A stretch of 64,000 bases of DNA from Orthonyx spaldingii (Eukaryota > Chordata > Aves > Passeriformes > Orthonychidae): assembly GCA_013397795.1 (NCBI GenBank), contig VZTJ01004376.1, positions 309,507 through 373,506 of the forward strand, given 5' to 3'. Below, one piece after another: positions 1 to 14,439 of the stretch. Below the pieces are notes generated by a model. The model did not search any database, was not told the origin of the DNA, and saw nothing but the letters and a program-made list of their open reading frames with translations. Both the position numbers and the translations under genes were made by a program. Each line of letters starts with the position of its first letter. Positions within the stretch are counted from its first letter, which is position 1.

Positions 1-2701
1 CTTTCCAAATGGAAAGGGGAGACTTCCAAAAACATATTACAATGAGGGGAAACAGGAAACAAAAAAAAAAGAAAGGCGAAAAGGAAAAGAACCCAAATAT
101 TTCTGAATAATCAAGCAGACAGAAAATAAATAGCAGGCCTCTAATAGTAAGTTAGTGACCTATATATTTTAAATAAGTAATTTTGGCTCTAGCCAACCTT
201 CAGACATGCATGACAAGTAGGCAGGTTTTTCTTTGTTGCTGAAAGCCATGAGAAGGGTCCCCTGTATTGCCAGGAAGAAATCCACTGGTATGGATTGTGC
301 TGTTTAGAAACATGGCAAACTAAGAAAAATCAATCCGAGAAAGAATAAATGGCATACTTTTTTTTTTCCAAATTTACCCTTTCAATCTGATTTTTTTACT
401 ATTGTCATTATCCCTTTTGATCGAAGTAGGCACTGTGAACAACCAAAGGAAAATTCCTGTTTCAGACAAAATGTCCCACAGATGAGTTGTCCTCCTAACC
501 AAATCGAAGGAACATTTCCAGAGAAACTTTACCTGGAACAGAGTCTGAGGCCATAGTTTCACAAATATTTTTAGCTGACTTACTCTGACACAGCTATAAA
601 ATAAGCAATCCAGCATCCAGCCCACTTCCCCACTTCTGTCCCTTCACTCGCCCTCTTGTGAGAACAGGGAACCCCACCTGGGAAACGGATCCATTCAGCA
701 CCAGGGAAAAACAGTCTGGTTTGGTGCAAGTCAGTCTCCACATCCAGTCCACTTCATAACTGCACAAATTCTCCTGCTGGGACTAGACAGCGAGTGACAT
801 GAGCAAGTGAGGGCAGAAAGAGAGCAGGATAGCTTCCCTGGTTCCTTCAGCACAGAGCCATGGAGGAGGAGGTGAGGGGGAGCAGGCTTGACCCTGAACC
901 TGCTGCATCCCTTCTTCACAGTCACAGCAGAAGGACTTTTGCTGTAGTTGTGTCCTTATACATCTGGAGCTCCTGGCACTGCAGAAAGGAGCTTCTAGCA
1001 CAGAGGGAGAAACAGGGTAGAAGCCTGGATCAGGGATTGGACTGGGAATTAGAAAGCTCAAAGGCCTTCTCTCTGGTACCTAGTGAGAGATCAGACATTC
1101 CCCCGGTGTCTCAGTGCCCTGGTACTGAAAAGAGCATTTTCCTGCCTCACTAGTCCTTATATACAGCAAGCCCAGTGGCCTGAAAGTTAGTGGTACTTGG
1201 GTTTTGCTTATATGAATCCAGAGTGGGACCTGCTTCTGAGGTCACATCTTTTTCAAAGTACTGCCTGCTCAGCCACAACATGAAGCTGTAACACAGTCAT
1301 CAGGAGCATTGTTGTTAATCTATGACTTGACAAACTCTGAAATATTTTCTGTTAAGGGTACACAACAGAACTTTTCCCTTTTACAAACTGCTTGTTTTCC
1401 GTATGCTTTCCAAAGAGGTACTCACTTCAGAAATGTGCTGCCCCCAGAGTTCCTAAAAGAAAGAAAAAAAAATTTGCTTAAATTGATTAAAGGGTTTTCT
1501 GAGGAAATGAGTTGAATTCTGTTGCCTTTCTCCTCTAATTCACAAGAGCAGCATTGAAATGCAAGTACATAAAAATAAAATATCTATATTATGCCTGGAA
1601 TATGTATTTATTAATACACACTGGACAAGAGGATTTCAGAGATAAGTCAGAAACCTGAAAAGTAAATGAGATGTTTATTTTAAGTGCTACAGGACTGATT
1701 TTTTTAACTGTGTGAAATTCAAAACAGTGAACAAACAGCTTTTCTTTACCTTAATACTTCCTATTTATAATATTAAAAGGGTATGTTATGCATGAAACTT
1801 TAGTCATGTTCAGAGGTAGCACTGGATTTTGTTTTTTCACTTTTACAAATCCAAAGTGAGCATTATCAAATGTACAGATGCAGGAGATGAATTTTTAAAA
1901 TTAAAAAACACTATAGTAACAAGAAAAGCATACAGAATCTTCACAATCTATTATGTCATCTTCAATACATTTCATAGGCATCACTGCCTCCAGTTTCTGC
2001 CAAGCACAGGACAGAGCTAACAGCTTATGAGACACACAGAGGGTTGTTCAGACACCCTGAACCACAGACACCTACGTAATTTTGCTCTTTACTTCAGGAA
2101 AAATCTTTCCTAAGTATCTGCAAAGCAGTACAAGGAAGTATAATTTAAAGTCCACTCATTCCTTAAATAACAGGATTTTTTGAGTGATCTTTTACACAGA
2201 AAGGAATTCAAACCAAACCAAACCAAAAACCCCTTTCAAACACATACAAATCATACATGAAGAACAAATTCAGTTTTTAAAAAGGCTCCTTCCAAAAGGT
2301 CAGAAAGGGCTTTAATGCAAACCAGTTTCCCAGTCTAGCCCACAGCAGTCTTGCGAATGCCTGCACTGCCACAATACAGTGCCCCAGTCTGCACTGCAGG
2401 ACCAAGGCTGCACAGGGTGTGCTGCAGCTCCTGGAAGAGTTAGGCCAGGGTTTCACACTATCTTTTCCTTTGGACACTGTATCAGAGAGGTTTGGGTTGT
2501 TTGTTTCAATTTCATGGATTTTTTAGCCATTTTAGGACTAGAGCACCAAGAGTGCTCATTTGCATTGCAGACAGAATTCAGTTTTGGCCTGCAGAAACTG
2601 GGGCATGCTGGTACAGCACTGGACAATGCATATTTTAATTTGTTAACATTTTAAGAAAGTAGAGTTTGATCCAGTAGATGGCCACTGGTGGCAATCTATG
2701 C

Positions 2702-2725
2702 TGAATCCAGTGACTACTGGATTCA
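2702..2725. repeat. Short perfect hairpin
   Basis: TGAATCCAGT (2702-2711), loop GACT, ACTGGATTCA (2716-2725): 10 perfect base pairs. No known motif is recognised. Confidence 0.85.
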
Positions 2726-3695
2726 CCATATGTCAGTGCAGACCAGTGCGGTTCTGCCAAAAACTGTATCTTACAGGTTTGTTCCCCTTATTAAAGCAGA
2801 AATTCTTCCTTAACTGTGGAACAGAAGACAACAGAAGAAAACTGCATTAGTTAAGGCTTCATGCCCCACTGAGCCCCACAATGTTCCAAATTTACTGAAT
2901 ATAGTTGGATAGGTTTAAAGTTCTCCATTGCTCTCTTCTTTCATTTGTAGCCCATAAGTCGCAGAGCATTTGGTGTGAATGCTGCCCAACAACATGAAAA
3001 TAACAGAAAAACAGAGTATTACTTACAAACAACAAACAAACAGGAAAAAAAATCCAAAGCAACAGGATTCCAATTTTGCAAATTGGGTTCATTAGCTCTC
3101 AGAGCTTCTTAACAAAATTGCAGACTGGAACTAGCAGCTAATTGAATCCTAAAAGCTGAAAAAAACCCCAAACCTCATGGCTTTGGATTTTTGTAATCTG
3201 TCCCATATGAATTTTTATCTGACTTTTTCCCTCACAAACAGGGGCCCATAAATTAACCTGTTCAACACTCCAGCAAACACTACATTTTCAGAAAGAACCC
3301 ATGGCCTTTCCATAGAAGCACACCAGCTTTTGGAGGAAAATGACAATTGCCAAAAGGAAGTGAAATTTGAGCCTTCTGACAGAATCTGCAGACACAGAAG
3401 AGCATGTCATTTTTCTGCTGATAGAGCACCAGGTAATATCACTGAAGGAAATATCACTAGTTGCCCTCTGGGCAGTCTTTTTCTATTTGATGGACCAGAA
3501 CTTTGTCACGGGATGATGCTTGTCTACTGCCTTGCCCCTTTAAATTAAATTAAATGAAATATTTGATTGGAATTTTCCTACTTGCCCTTTGTAGAAATAA
3601 AGTGATGCAAAAAAATCCCAACTGGAGGTGAATTGTTTGTCCTAAAAACTCTCAGTGTAACTGACAGTCAAGGTACCTGGAGAAGAAATAAATTC

Positions 3696-3713
3696 TTTTT
3701 TTTTTTTTTTTTT
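3696..3713 (+). repeat. T18 homopolymer
   Basis: Eighteen T bases, equivalent to a poly(A) tail on the minus strand. No retroposed parent sequence is recognised next to it. Confidence 0.95.
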
Positions 3714-4754
3714 CCTTGAACATTCCACTGAACATTTTTTTTCAGAATTAAGAGGGATACACGGGTGATTTATTTCCTCATAATAGAGCAGGCAGTGACT
3801 TCAGTTTTGTATGTACATAACGATCCAAGTGTTGTTTGATGGAGAGCAGTTACTGCAAAGGCATCACTGCAGGAACTCCCAGATGCTGAAGACTCAGGGC
3901 ACACTACAAGGAAAGGTTTTGGGGGGTCACATTCTGGTCAATGAGCTGTGGCAGGGAATACACAACTGTGGGAGTGATGTGAGGTGTTTTAACATAATAT
4001 TTACTGCATAACAATTTACCCGTTTAGAAGAAGGTGGATGCCTTTTTCCCCAGGTGATAGTTTTATCATTTAATTAGTTTATAATGCATTGAGTCAAAGC
4101 CAATGCATGAGAAAACCTTCAGTTTAATTCACCTTCAGTTCAGGCACTCAAAGCCCATCATACCAAATAATTCCAAAACTTGATGGTCTGTCAGAAAACA
4201 GGCATTATTACTACAGTAGAGTGTATTACAAACCTCTCCTCTCCTTGACCTTTAACTTATTTAACTCCCTTCCCTGTTCATCACATAGATTATCTCATCC
4301 TGTGGCAGACCCTGGTCACACACTGTTTCTGTTCCTGGATGTAATATGAACTGCATCCCCATGAGTTTGAGGAGTCACAGTGATACCAGATGGCCTCCTG
4401 TCTACACTCTAACTCTACCCATGTCCTTCTGGCTTTAGACAGAAGATTCAGTGGTTTTCTATCACATTGAGTGCATTTTTCAAATGTCAAACTCCACAAA
4501 CTGAAATTCCTGCAGACAGAGAAAAATTCTTCTCTCTATTCCTGAGAGAAGGTTCCTATTGCATGGAAAGTTACATATGAAATTCTCAAAATCAGTCAAA
4601 ATTTCACATGGAAAGCAAATTGCAAAACTGAAATAGATTTTATTTCACAGTGAAAGTAAAGCATTTTATATGGGAGTGCAGAAGATAAAATATTACTCCT
4701 GTGCTATCTTGAAGTTATTTTTTTGAAGACTATAGATTTACTGGCAAATTCATC

Positions 4755-4769
4755 TGATGATGATGATGA
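4755..4769 (+). repeat. (TGA)5
   Basis: Five perfect TGA units in AT-rich unique DNA. Confidence 0.95.
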
Positions 4770-6304
4770 CTATTGTCAACAGCTACTCAGAGTTAACCTC
4801 TTTACACCTAAACAAATAGAGCTTCACTTCCTGCCTTGCATAATTAACTTTATGCTCTTGACAGACATAAAGAACCACCGTCTCCAGCAAATCTAATTCC
4901 AGCTTATGGAATCCACATTTCCTTTGGTCAGAACTGTGGTGGCTTTATAGAAAATTATTGGATGAGCACAACAGAAAGCGTTTAAAGGTGGCAGGTGTTC
5001 CTACGTGGACATGTTTCTAATCTGAGCAACCAAGACTCCCTAAATGAAGAAAAAGACTTTCACAGTCATTCTCAGGAGCCTTGTCACTTTAAATGTCCCT
5101 GGTAACACTGCTGATCTGAAGGTACACCTAAACCTAGAGCCTGAAGCCAAAATCTTTACTATGTATTAATTATCATGATTATCAAACTCTGCTGTACAGA
5201 ACATTCAGTTCATGATGCTTATGAATCCTCCCATTCTGTGGAGAAAGAGCAAACCTTACATTCACAGGCAGTGCTCTCTAATGTAAGATAGGTTTTTGGA
5301 AAGCAATGGCGAAGGTCCTACAGGATCATCTCTGGTCAATGTTAATTTTTATCCCTTGATTTGGCATTTAAAAATCAATATTCCATAGCAGCTATTGTCT
5401 AGATTTTGAATGCATCCAGGCTGAAAACACTTGCTAAGAACTGAGGGATTCTACACTTTTTGTTTCAGACACCCTAGGAAAAGAAATTGTGTATTCCAGT
5501 TATTGTCTGGCATTTGAGTTCGGTGTTGGCAAACTGGTCCCTGCATGTCTTTGAGGCATATGGAAATTGATGATGAAAGTGTCTAGTATAACTACAAGTA
5601 TAATTTGATGAAAACTGGAGCAGTGAACTGTGAGAAACTGCTAAATCAGTGTCATCAAACTCTGCTTGAAATATAATGAAACAGAAATACCACTAGGACA
5701 CAAGAAATGCAGTGCAAGGGCTGTGAAACCAGAGAGCAAATACAAAAATTAAGGAAATCTACAAAATATTATTTCAATTGTTATTTTTGAAACACACGCC
5801 CAAAACACAGTACAACTTTCCTATTCAAATTCACTTTATGGAGACAGTGACATCATGTCTCTTCCAAATTGTTCAAGCCCCAAATCTTGGCACAAGCTAT
5901 TCCAATAGAATATCATGTTCAGCCCTGGCACTCTCGCCTGTCTACCCATAACCATGTGCAGAATAAGAACAGCACCATGGCCAATGCAAATCCTAGTTAT
6001 TACTCCAGTCCCTTGGGGCAGCAGAAAAATACCAAAATAGAAAACATATTACAGTTTTAAAGAAATAATATTACAGAGGGAAATAAAACAAATGTAACCT
6101 CAGAAGTAAGATGACATTTATTGCCTAAAAGTTAACAATTTCTGAAGCTGCCAAAGTATAAATAAGACCTCAAGATGGCAGTGAAAAGATCCTGATATTG
6201 CTTTATTCATGCATTTTGAATGAAAACAAAACAAACGTAGAAATCTGAGAGCTCGAGGACAAAGAAAGAAGATACTGTAATTTTTTTATATTATATGTAT
6301 GTTT

Positions 6305-6336
6305 TGTTTACTGATGTTTGCCTACATCAGTAAACA
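6305..6336. promoter_or_regulatory. Perfect palindrome of two facing forkhead words
   Basis: TGTTTACTGATGT (6305-6317), loop TTGCCT, ACATCAGTAAACA (6324-6336): 13 perfect base pairs. Both outer halves are the forkhead (FOX) core TGTTTAC/GTAAACA in opposite orientation. The palindrome is certain; factor binding is an inference from the motif. Confidence 0.6.
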
Positions 6337-6639
6337 CACTCAAATTACTGAAAGAAAAAATGAATTATTCTATTCGGTTTTACCCACGTTTTGAGATAAC
6401 AAAATATCTATGTATGCCCAAGAAAGGGATTTAAGCGTGCACTTGCCAGAAAATTTGTACAAAATGATCACAGGGAGACAGAGACAGCTGGAAAAATTGG
6501 AGCAGGGGCTCTGATTTTCATGCCAGTGTTACACCTAATGCAAAGGGAATGCAGATGATGGACTGCAAGCTATATGTTATTCCTCCCGACATTTCACAGT
6601 GTGGTTTTAGAGCTGAGCAAGGACTGGGAAGTAACAAAA

Positions 6640-6703
6640 AACCCCTGACGACCAAACACAAAAATCCCCAAAACCCCACAAAAATAAACAACAAAACAAA
6701 AGA
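6640..6703 (+). repeat. A/C-rich low-complexity tract
   Basis: AAAACCCC-, CCAAAACCCC- and AACAACAAAAC-type words without a fixed period. Confidence 0.75.
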
Positions 6704-9160
6704 CACAGAAATTATGTAACAGGTGCTATTATAAATTAAAATATTTATCTCTCACACTTACTACAGTCACATCAACATTTTCATGTACAAAAGACAACGT
6801 CAAGATCAAGCAGTGAATACCAAGCGTTAGCTTCTAAAATTTGAAAACTGTATCTTCAATCTCACCATGACATACACATGGCAGAAACCATGAAATGGAA
6901 AATGACCAGACACAGACATCTCTTGAATGTCTTATATCATGTTTTTGAAAGAACTGTAATGAGACATTTCTGCACATGGATTTATTCAGATTGATTATCA
7001 ATAAGCCTAATTAGAAAACTGTGCTAACAAATACCTAGAAGATTCCTTTCTATTAGGGAATATGCAGATAGAAGGTTTAGTAGAAAAAGGGTAAGTGGAA
7101 TTCTGAGAGGACTTCCTGGTAATACATACATGTATCTAAACTAATCTAGGTGTGATTTCCATGAGGTCTGATATCTTTTCCTGTGAGATGACCTCAAAAC
7201 CTTTGTGTTAAAAAGTCATTTTCTCTGTCGGTTAACACAAACTATGCAGTTGAGGAGCCTCCTTGCAGTGTTTCTCTCCCCCCTCAGACCTATTGACCAC
7301 AATTCCATCTTTTGTGATGTTATTACTGCAATTCAAAACTGTGATCATACTCTAAAGAGTGCCTTCTAAAAGAAAACCAGTTTATAAAATCAGTTATAAG
7401 TCTCAGTTAGAATTTAACCAGGGTACCTTTGTGTGCCCCTAGGGAGGGTTCCTGTGGATTGCTGTTGTGCATTCAGACTTGCACACAGCACAGCCTCTGA
7501 CAGCAGCTGGGAGAGGCTGGGAGAAGCAGCAGGTCTGTTTGTACCAGCCTCATTGTCACTGTGACCCATCCACTGAGATGCCTCACCTCGGGAAAGGAGA
7601 AGTGAAAAGAAAGAGATTAAAAGTACAGAAAATGCAGTGCAAAAGACAAAGGAAAAAGTAGGGGTTCAGTTCCAACATTCCACAAGCCTGGTGGCATATC
7701 CAGTACAGGCCAAGCCTACAAAACCCTTCAGCTTTTAAAACAAATCCAGACACAAAACTTGTCTAGATCAGCTTGTGTCTCTACCCACAAGCAAGGTAAG
7801 ATAATAATCTGACAATGCTTTTTTCCCATTTAGAAATAACTGTTAGCCTTAAGGAGGTCAAACCTAGAATAAGCCTGAACAAATGTATATTTAAGCTCCT
7901 GCCCAAGCTTCAGACTAAGGGATATACTTTATGTTGTTGGGTCAGGGAACAGAAGATACAGGATCCCCTTCATCCCACTGAAATCCTTCGCTTCACTTCT
8001 AGTTAATTTGATAAAATTGAAAAGAGCACACGTTCTGCCCTGCCTTGAGATCAAACTCTTATTTTTGAGATTAGACATTAGCTGTGGATACAAAAAACTT
8101 TTATTTAAGTATACATGATGTTTTAGCCAGCTATTTCATATGCAAAAACCATTAAACCATACTATTTCATCCACTGTTGTTTGCCTCTTTCTATTCTTTC
8201 AAGTTTGGTCTGTCATAAAACCCTCTGTAAGTTTAAAAAGAAAATTTCCCACATATGGGAGTTCTACAAAGGGTAAATTACTTCTCCATATCTGGAGGTC
8301 TCTATCAAAATGAATAGTGTGAGCCAATGAACAGCAGGGGAAGAGATCACCACTGTCAGTCCGTGCTTTGATTCCCTCAGTCCAGAATCTACCTGCACAC
8401 ACTCACGTTACTTTGAAGCATTCCCTTATTTTCTGATGGATTTTCATTAGCGTGCTCTTTTCCACGTATTTGTCAGATCTGAACGCTGCAGTAACCCATG
8501 TTCAATACTGCCAAATTAACAAAGCAAAAATCAATGATTAAAGCCCACCAGCCACAAGATTGCCATAGTCTGCAAGCTGCTTAATTTCCATTTCTTCAAA
8601 TACTTTGTTCTTGCTACATTGTTGTAAGAGTCCCCGTGCTGTTATTCTGTATTTATATCAGAACGTGTGCAGGTACAGCATAGGCTCTTACAGAAAGCTC
8701 CCGTGGCATTGCCTCTGGGTGAGCTCTGGTCTCCCAGAGATGAGTGTGACCCGAACTCTGCACCCACAGCGAGCTCCTCCAACATCTCATATACATCCTT
8801 CAATATCCAGGTCTTAGAGTCTCTCTCTAAGAAGAGAACTCCAAGGTTTTGGGCTCTGGGCTCTTGCACATGTTGTAATCAAAAATTTATTTCTTTGCGT
8901 GACTCACAGGAAAAAAGAGTCAGGCTGTCAGGATTTTAGAAGTCTGGGTTTAAAAATGGAAACAACAGGAAAATATGCTCCTAAACTATCCAAGAACTCA
9001 TCCAATGGCTACTGTGTTAAAATACCTCTGTCCATATCAGTACTGATTTATTACTATTATTTTGTACTTCCCTAAGAGGAATGACAGGATGAGAGGCATT
9101 GGATGAGATATTTTATCTGACTTATCAAATGGCAACGTTTTGTAATGACAAACTGTATCT

Positions 9161-9195
9161 ACAGAATCAGAGGAGTTGGAAGGGCTCAAAAGATG
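9161..9195 (-). mobile_element. Possible tiny CR1 3'-end remnant
   Basis: ACAGAATCA followed by GTTGGAAGGGCTCAAAAGAT resembles the minus-strand CR1 terminus (…ACAGAATCA…GTTGGAAGGGACCTCAAAAGATC). The match fades after about 35 bases. Very short 3' fragments of CR1 are common, but at this length chance similarity cannot be excluded. Confidence 0.4.
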
Positions 9196-12100
9196 CTGTT
9201 GAATAGGCACACTCTCGATATACTAAAATTTTGCTTTCAAATACAGGCTTCTTGCAGAGCCAAAGGCTCCTTTCAGGCCTAGCACAGCACATTTTGTCAG
9301 TTCTCCTCAGTGGGACTGAAGCAGGGCTTTGAGATGGATTTGATTCCTGTCTAGTGCCTGAAGAGCATCCCTCCCAGCACCAGCATCATTCCCCTGCAAA
9401 CCAGAGCCTCAACCTTAGATTTCTTTCTTCCTACCAACTCCCACTCTTTTTAGAGACAACTTGGGATTTGCAAGGAATGGAGGATCCATTCCCTTTCAGA
9501 TTCTAACTAAGTATTTAGAAGTCAAACTTGCTCCTCTGAAAGAGGTATGAATTTTGCTGTTAGTTTAAACAGAATTGAAAGTTGCAGACTTAGAAACCTG
9601 CATCTATCAGATATTTTTCCTTTTTTAGGCTTGGATTTTGAGTCCAAAAAGGTCACTACAGAAGCAAACCCAAATGTAACGTACTTGCAACACTCCCTAA
9701 CAGTGACAAGAACAAAGATGTCACTGTTATCATTGTGTAACACAGGATATTGATAATGGTGTCATGTAAGCTGCACAACTCTATACAGATTGTCTTTTCA
9801 ACAGTAGCTGGTGCTAAATCCAAAGTTCTTATTTGTGAGTTGGAGACAGCCTCCACCAACACTCAGTGATTTATGCTGCCTGCTCCAGAAGCCATGCAGC
9901 TTCAGGATTTTTTTTTTTTTGTTAAGCTCACACAGCAGTTTGAAAGTCTCATCCAAGAGATATCAAGGGAATCCCAGACAGTAGTTCATCCATACACAGC
10001 CTCCTTTAGCGAAGCCAGGATTTGCATTTTCTATTCCAGGACAATTGTGAAGTAATGAACCCAGACATATTTTATTAACAAAAGCCTCCACGTCCAATAA
10101 TCCACTTGTCACTATTCTTAATTTTGTCTCTCACAGCATTTATTTGGTATAGAAGGATGATACATGTTTTATTTTAAATAGCTACCCTGGAAATGAATAT
10201 TAGAAAATCCTATATTATATTTTACCTGTCAGAGGTCATCAGAAGCTATATTTCAAGAAAACTGAAGGCATTAGATGTAGTTTGCCCAGTAGATTAATAC
10301 TGAGCTGTGAACTTTCATCCTCTGCAGCAAAATTTCCATCCAACTGACACAGAACTGACATGCTGTAACACTTACAACCAGGGGGATCCAATTTAGACAG
10401 AGTTCAAATGGTTTCAAGCTACTCATAGGTCACAGAGGTAAAGTATGCATAAGAGAGCTGGCTTTAATCAGAAGGTTTTCAGTAATGTCACACCAGAAGT
10501 GATAGGCCACATTGAAAATGAGCTCAATGTTAGGCTGAAGAGCTAAATTACCAAATATATTTAAATATTCCAAGTATATTCTTTAAGACACTTTTACAAG
10601 CCCAAAACACTTTGTGGGATGTTTTTCAGAACAATATAAAAAGACACAGAATTTTACATGAGCATAACAAAACCTTCTTTCCTATGTGGTATCATATCTG
10701 TGATGTCTATCTTCAGAATCTTTTGCGGAAAAAATGTGATCCAAACCTAAAACAAAACAACTTCATTGTGGGTGACAAATTGGAAATAATTCAAAAAAAG
10801 ACTCAGCATTTTCTCCATAATGGTTCATTAGAACATAGGAAAATTGAGAGGGACAGGCAGGATTATAGTGAGAGAGAGGATTTAGGAAAGTCCAATTTTA
10901 ATGCAGTTATCAAATGCTGACCTACTTGTGGAACAGGCAGGTGGAATCTCTGTTAAACATTTCATACCAAAGAACAATGTGAAAATGAGAGAACTCATTG
11001 AAAGACATGTCATTGAAAGACCATGTGTTATTCTCTTGAGACTTTTAAAGGTTACATTCCACCCAGAAACCTCTGAATCTGTCAGGTGTTCTTATTTCAA
11101 GTTTCCCTGATCAGTTTGACTACATCCCAATCAGCCCTGTGTCCTCCTTTCCAGGCAGACAGGCTGTGAGCTTTGTCTCCGTGCCATTAGATATGACAGG
11201 AAGTAAACTGGGAAATGGCTTGGTAATACAATGGAGAGCATCACACCTTCTATACAGCCAGTCCTACTGGTTTGCACTCTGTTAAGAACTGCATTTCAGC
11301 AGAAATACAACAGCAATTACTGCACAAAGCCTAGCAGATAAGGTATGTTGAGTTTCTGAAGATTTTCACCAAGTTTTGTTACGAAAAGGATTAAAATCCT
11401 TACTGTTGTGCTGTCTACAACATTCTCTCTTCAAAATTTCAAGTCAGTGCCAGGAAGAGAAGGAGGAACTTGAAGTCTGTCAGTAGAAATACAGTGCTGG
11501 ATCTCATGTCACATTACAGCAAATGCATCTCAGCTCAAATCAGCAAAGCAAAACAAGGAGCGTGGCAGAATGGGATCCAGGATTTTCTTACTGCATACTC
11601 ATCCAGAAGCAGCATCACAACCAACAAAACTACACCTCTGTAACCCATTAATTTCACTGCATCCTGCACTGATGATTTAAAATCTATAAGCAGGAAAAAA
11701 AATATAAGGATTTCAAAACCAGTGTTTTCTTAGGATAAATTAGGGCTTGTTGAGTTTTAGAAACCAGATTGCTTTCAGTACCTGAATTGCTTCTTTACCT
11801 CTCTTTCAGGCACTCCCTTACAGAACTCTAAGATGCGTGACACAGGCAACAGCTTTAAATACTGGACTAGCTAAAGTGTCTCCATCTCTGTTAGTAAAAT
11901 AAATATTTGAAATTTTTCCCCAAACTAGAAGGCTTTTAAAAACCAATCCATCACTGCTAGAGAGCAGTCCATATCTATTTTTCTTCCTTGTACTGAATGA
12001 ACAACTAGTTTATCACAGTCAGAAAATCATTTGTTTTACAAAGTTGAGTCTTTCATTTGTTGTGCTCACTCACTGGCCAGACTAATATCACAAAATTATT

Positions 12101-13681
12101 CCTCAGTTTTAATCACAGTGCATGGTTCAATTTCCTATGCATCCTCAACTCTGTAGGAAAAATAGCTTCACTGTGTGAATAATCCACAGTAACCAAATAT
12201 TATAAGAATCTTTCTTTTCTTCCAATTTATCAGGTCATATAATTCTTGAATTAAGAAAAGAGTGATCTTTCTTACTTGTTATTGGCACCTTGTCTTAGCA
12301 AAATAAGTTTCTCAAACACCAAGAACTAGCATATGTCCCCTCATTCCAAATCCTCCACATAACCTGTTCAGCCCTTCCTATATTCACTCTGTGTAACTCT
12401 GAAGTCTTCAATTATCTGTTCCAATTTCCATGTGGAATGTTACAGTTCTAAGTTGATGGACATATGAGCACAGGGACAGCACCTAAGAAAAACTGCAGCA
12501 TACTTCTGTTATTAAAACTTTTTACAATGAAGTGAGATTCAACTTTGCTTCATCATTTTTGCTGGGAAAACATACTATGCTGCACTTGGCCTTCTAACAC
12601 ATCCTAATGACTCAAGGCATTTAAAATTGAGTTAAATATTTTTCTTAGCACCGCTGTATATGTTTTATTTCATAATTTTGCCAAGATTTCTCATATACTC
12701 TTCCAACTATTACAGTTTTCCTTTCATGTTTTTAATTTTTAGTTTCCATGGTTCCATAAAAGAGAAGTTGCTGAATGATCTCTAAGCTGATGGCTGGAAG
12801 TATCTCTCTATTCCACCCCACAGCCACCTAGAACCTTGGATAACCTTTAAAAAAACCCATCCTTTTGGGCATCTTTTCAGAAACAGTCCATTAGACTCTA
12901 GCTCCAGGTATCCTCCTGATGCACTCCATCATTAAAACACTATCCAAGGATCTTTTATATTCTTCCATGAATCATGAGTTATGTTAGTTCTCTCCTTCTG
13001 AATGCAAAAGCCTCAGAGCAACTGGAGAATTTAGCAATTAGCACACTCTCCTACCAGAGAAGATCTGGTGCAGCTTAGTTTTTCGACCTCCTTGAAGAAC
13101 TGCATTTATTTTTACATAGTGAAATAGAGAAAAATGTTATATGGGTAGGATGCATCTCTGATCAACTGAACGTGGAATGGGAAACACGTTTAGCTGCACT
13201 CCCGAAATCCTTGCTGGCAGAATGTCCTTAGGTGGCAGTGGAGGGGGCTTCCTTCATTCTGCTGCTGAATCCCATCCACTCCATCCTGCTTTTGATCTGG
13301 CTTCAGTCACTCACCTACCTTACCAGGACAACACATCTGGCAAAAAGGCTTCTGTGCTAAAGAAAATCCAGTCAGTGTAGAATGCTTCACTACATTCCTG
13401 CCCCGATGCAAATGACCACGATTCACCACCATATCCTCTACCCTCTACGCTGGAAAGCCTGGGAATCTGAAAGCTTTGCACTGGACTACTTATTCCTCCA
13501 GCAAAACAGACTCCTAAGCAAGAAAGTAGAGCTCATCTGTAAGGGAGCAAGCACTTTGGTGAAGGCTGACCTAAAACTGCAGAATGAACTGCCTTAGGAA
13601 AAAAAAGGATCATCTCAAATCTTCCCCACCATCTGCAACTTGTTTTAAATTTAACATTAGAAATGAATCCACAAGTGCATT
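9196..13681. other. Non-coding, AT-rich unique DNA
   Basis: No gene is seen. A 102-codon frame at 10612-10920 is rich in Lys, His and Asn, as expected of AT-rich DNA, and shows no domain. A T13 run lies at 9908-9920, and the small duplication at 10996 falls here. Confidence 0.7.
10996..11026 (+). repeat. 15/16-bp tandem duplication
   Basis: CATTGAAAGACATGT is followed directly by CATTGAAAGACCATGT, identical but for one inserted C. Confidence 0.95.
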
Positions 13682-13810
13682 AAACACAAACAAAACCAAA
13701 ATACCCCAAAACAAACATAAAGAGAATTAATAACAAACCCTACCACCCCCTAACCCCACCCCAAAACCACCCTACAGAGCAGATTACCCCACCTTAAAAA
13801 CTAAAACACC
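13682..13810 (+). repeat. A/C-rich low-complexity tract
   Basis: The plus strand here is almost free of G for about 130 bases (words such as AAACAAAACCAAAATACCCC and CTAACCCCACCCCAAAACC). No fixed repeat period is visible. Confidence 0.85.
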
Positions 13811-13929
13811 TCCAACTGCTACTGAGGAAGTAGTAGAACCTGAACATAACATAAAGAGTTTCTCACCCTTCTGCTGGGCTTTCATGATTGCCTTTTAAGG
13901 AGCCAAGCACAGCACAGCCCAGAGCAGTA

Positions 13930-13959
13930 ATTTTGCCATAGAAATAAAGATGGCAAAAT
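13930..13959. repeat. Short perfect hairpin
   Basis: ATTTTGCCAT (13930-13939), 10-nt loop, ATGGCAAAAT (13950-13959): 10 perfect base pairs just downstream of an A/C-rich tract. Confidence 0.85.
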
Positions 13960-14439
13960 CGAAACAACTATGCCTCAACATCAACATGTTATCCACACCA
14001 AGCACTGCTCAGACTTCTCTTCACACTGCTTCTCTGTCTTCCCAGGCTCCACTCACACTCACTTGAATGAATCACCCAGTTATGGCATGTCAGCTGAAAA
14101 GTCCTCATAAGAATAATGTTTTCCTCGTTGAATTAAAAAAATTACACAATAGCCATTAAACTGACACTGGATAGTGATGCTATAGGACATGAGATGTTTC
14201 ATGTTTTACAAATGATTAGCATCAAAATCTCTCTGTTAAAAGTGACAATTACAGCAGTTAAGCCAGCTCCACTGTGTGTCTGCACACCAGCTTAGAGGAA
14301 AAATCAGCAGAGGGTGTTTATGGAAGTCCTAAATATGATTTATCTGTTGATTCTTCAGCACTCATATGTCCAAAGCCTTCCAAACATTAAGCTATCCCAC
14401 AAGACACATATCCAAAACCATCCTTAACCGCCTCCATTT

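Larger units (their letters stand above)
1..4750. other. Non-coding, AT-rich unique DNA
   Basis: No gene is recognised. Contents worth noting are an A11 run near 60-70, a slightly GC-rich patch at 850-1080 with overlapping incidental frames, an (AACCA)3-like stretch at 2210-2230, the hairpin at 2702 and the T18 tract at 3696. The longest frames (under 100 codons) have no recognisable domains. Confidence 0.7.
4770..9160. other. Non-coding, AT-rich unique DNA
   Basis: No gene is seen. It holds the forkhead-word palindrome (6305) and an A/C-rich tract (6640). A mildly GC-richer patch lies at 7440-7600. Overlapping frames at 8605-8939 run on both strands and show no domain. Confidence 0.7.
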
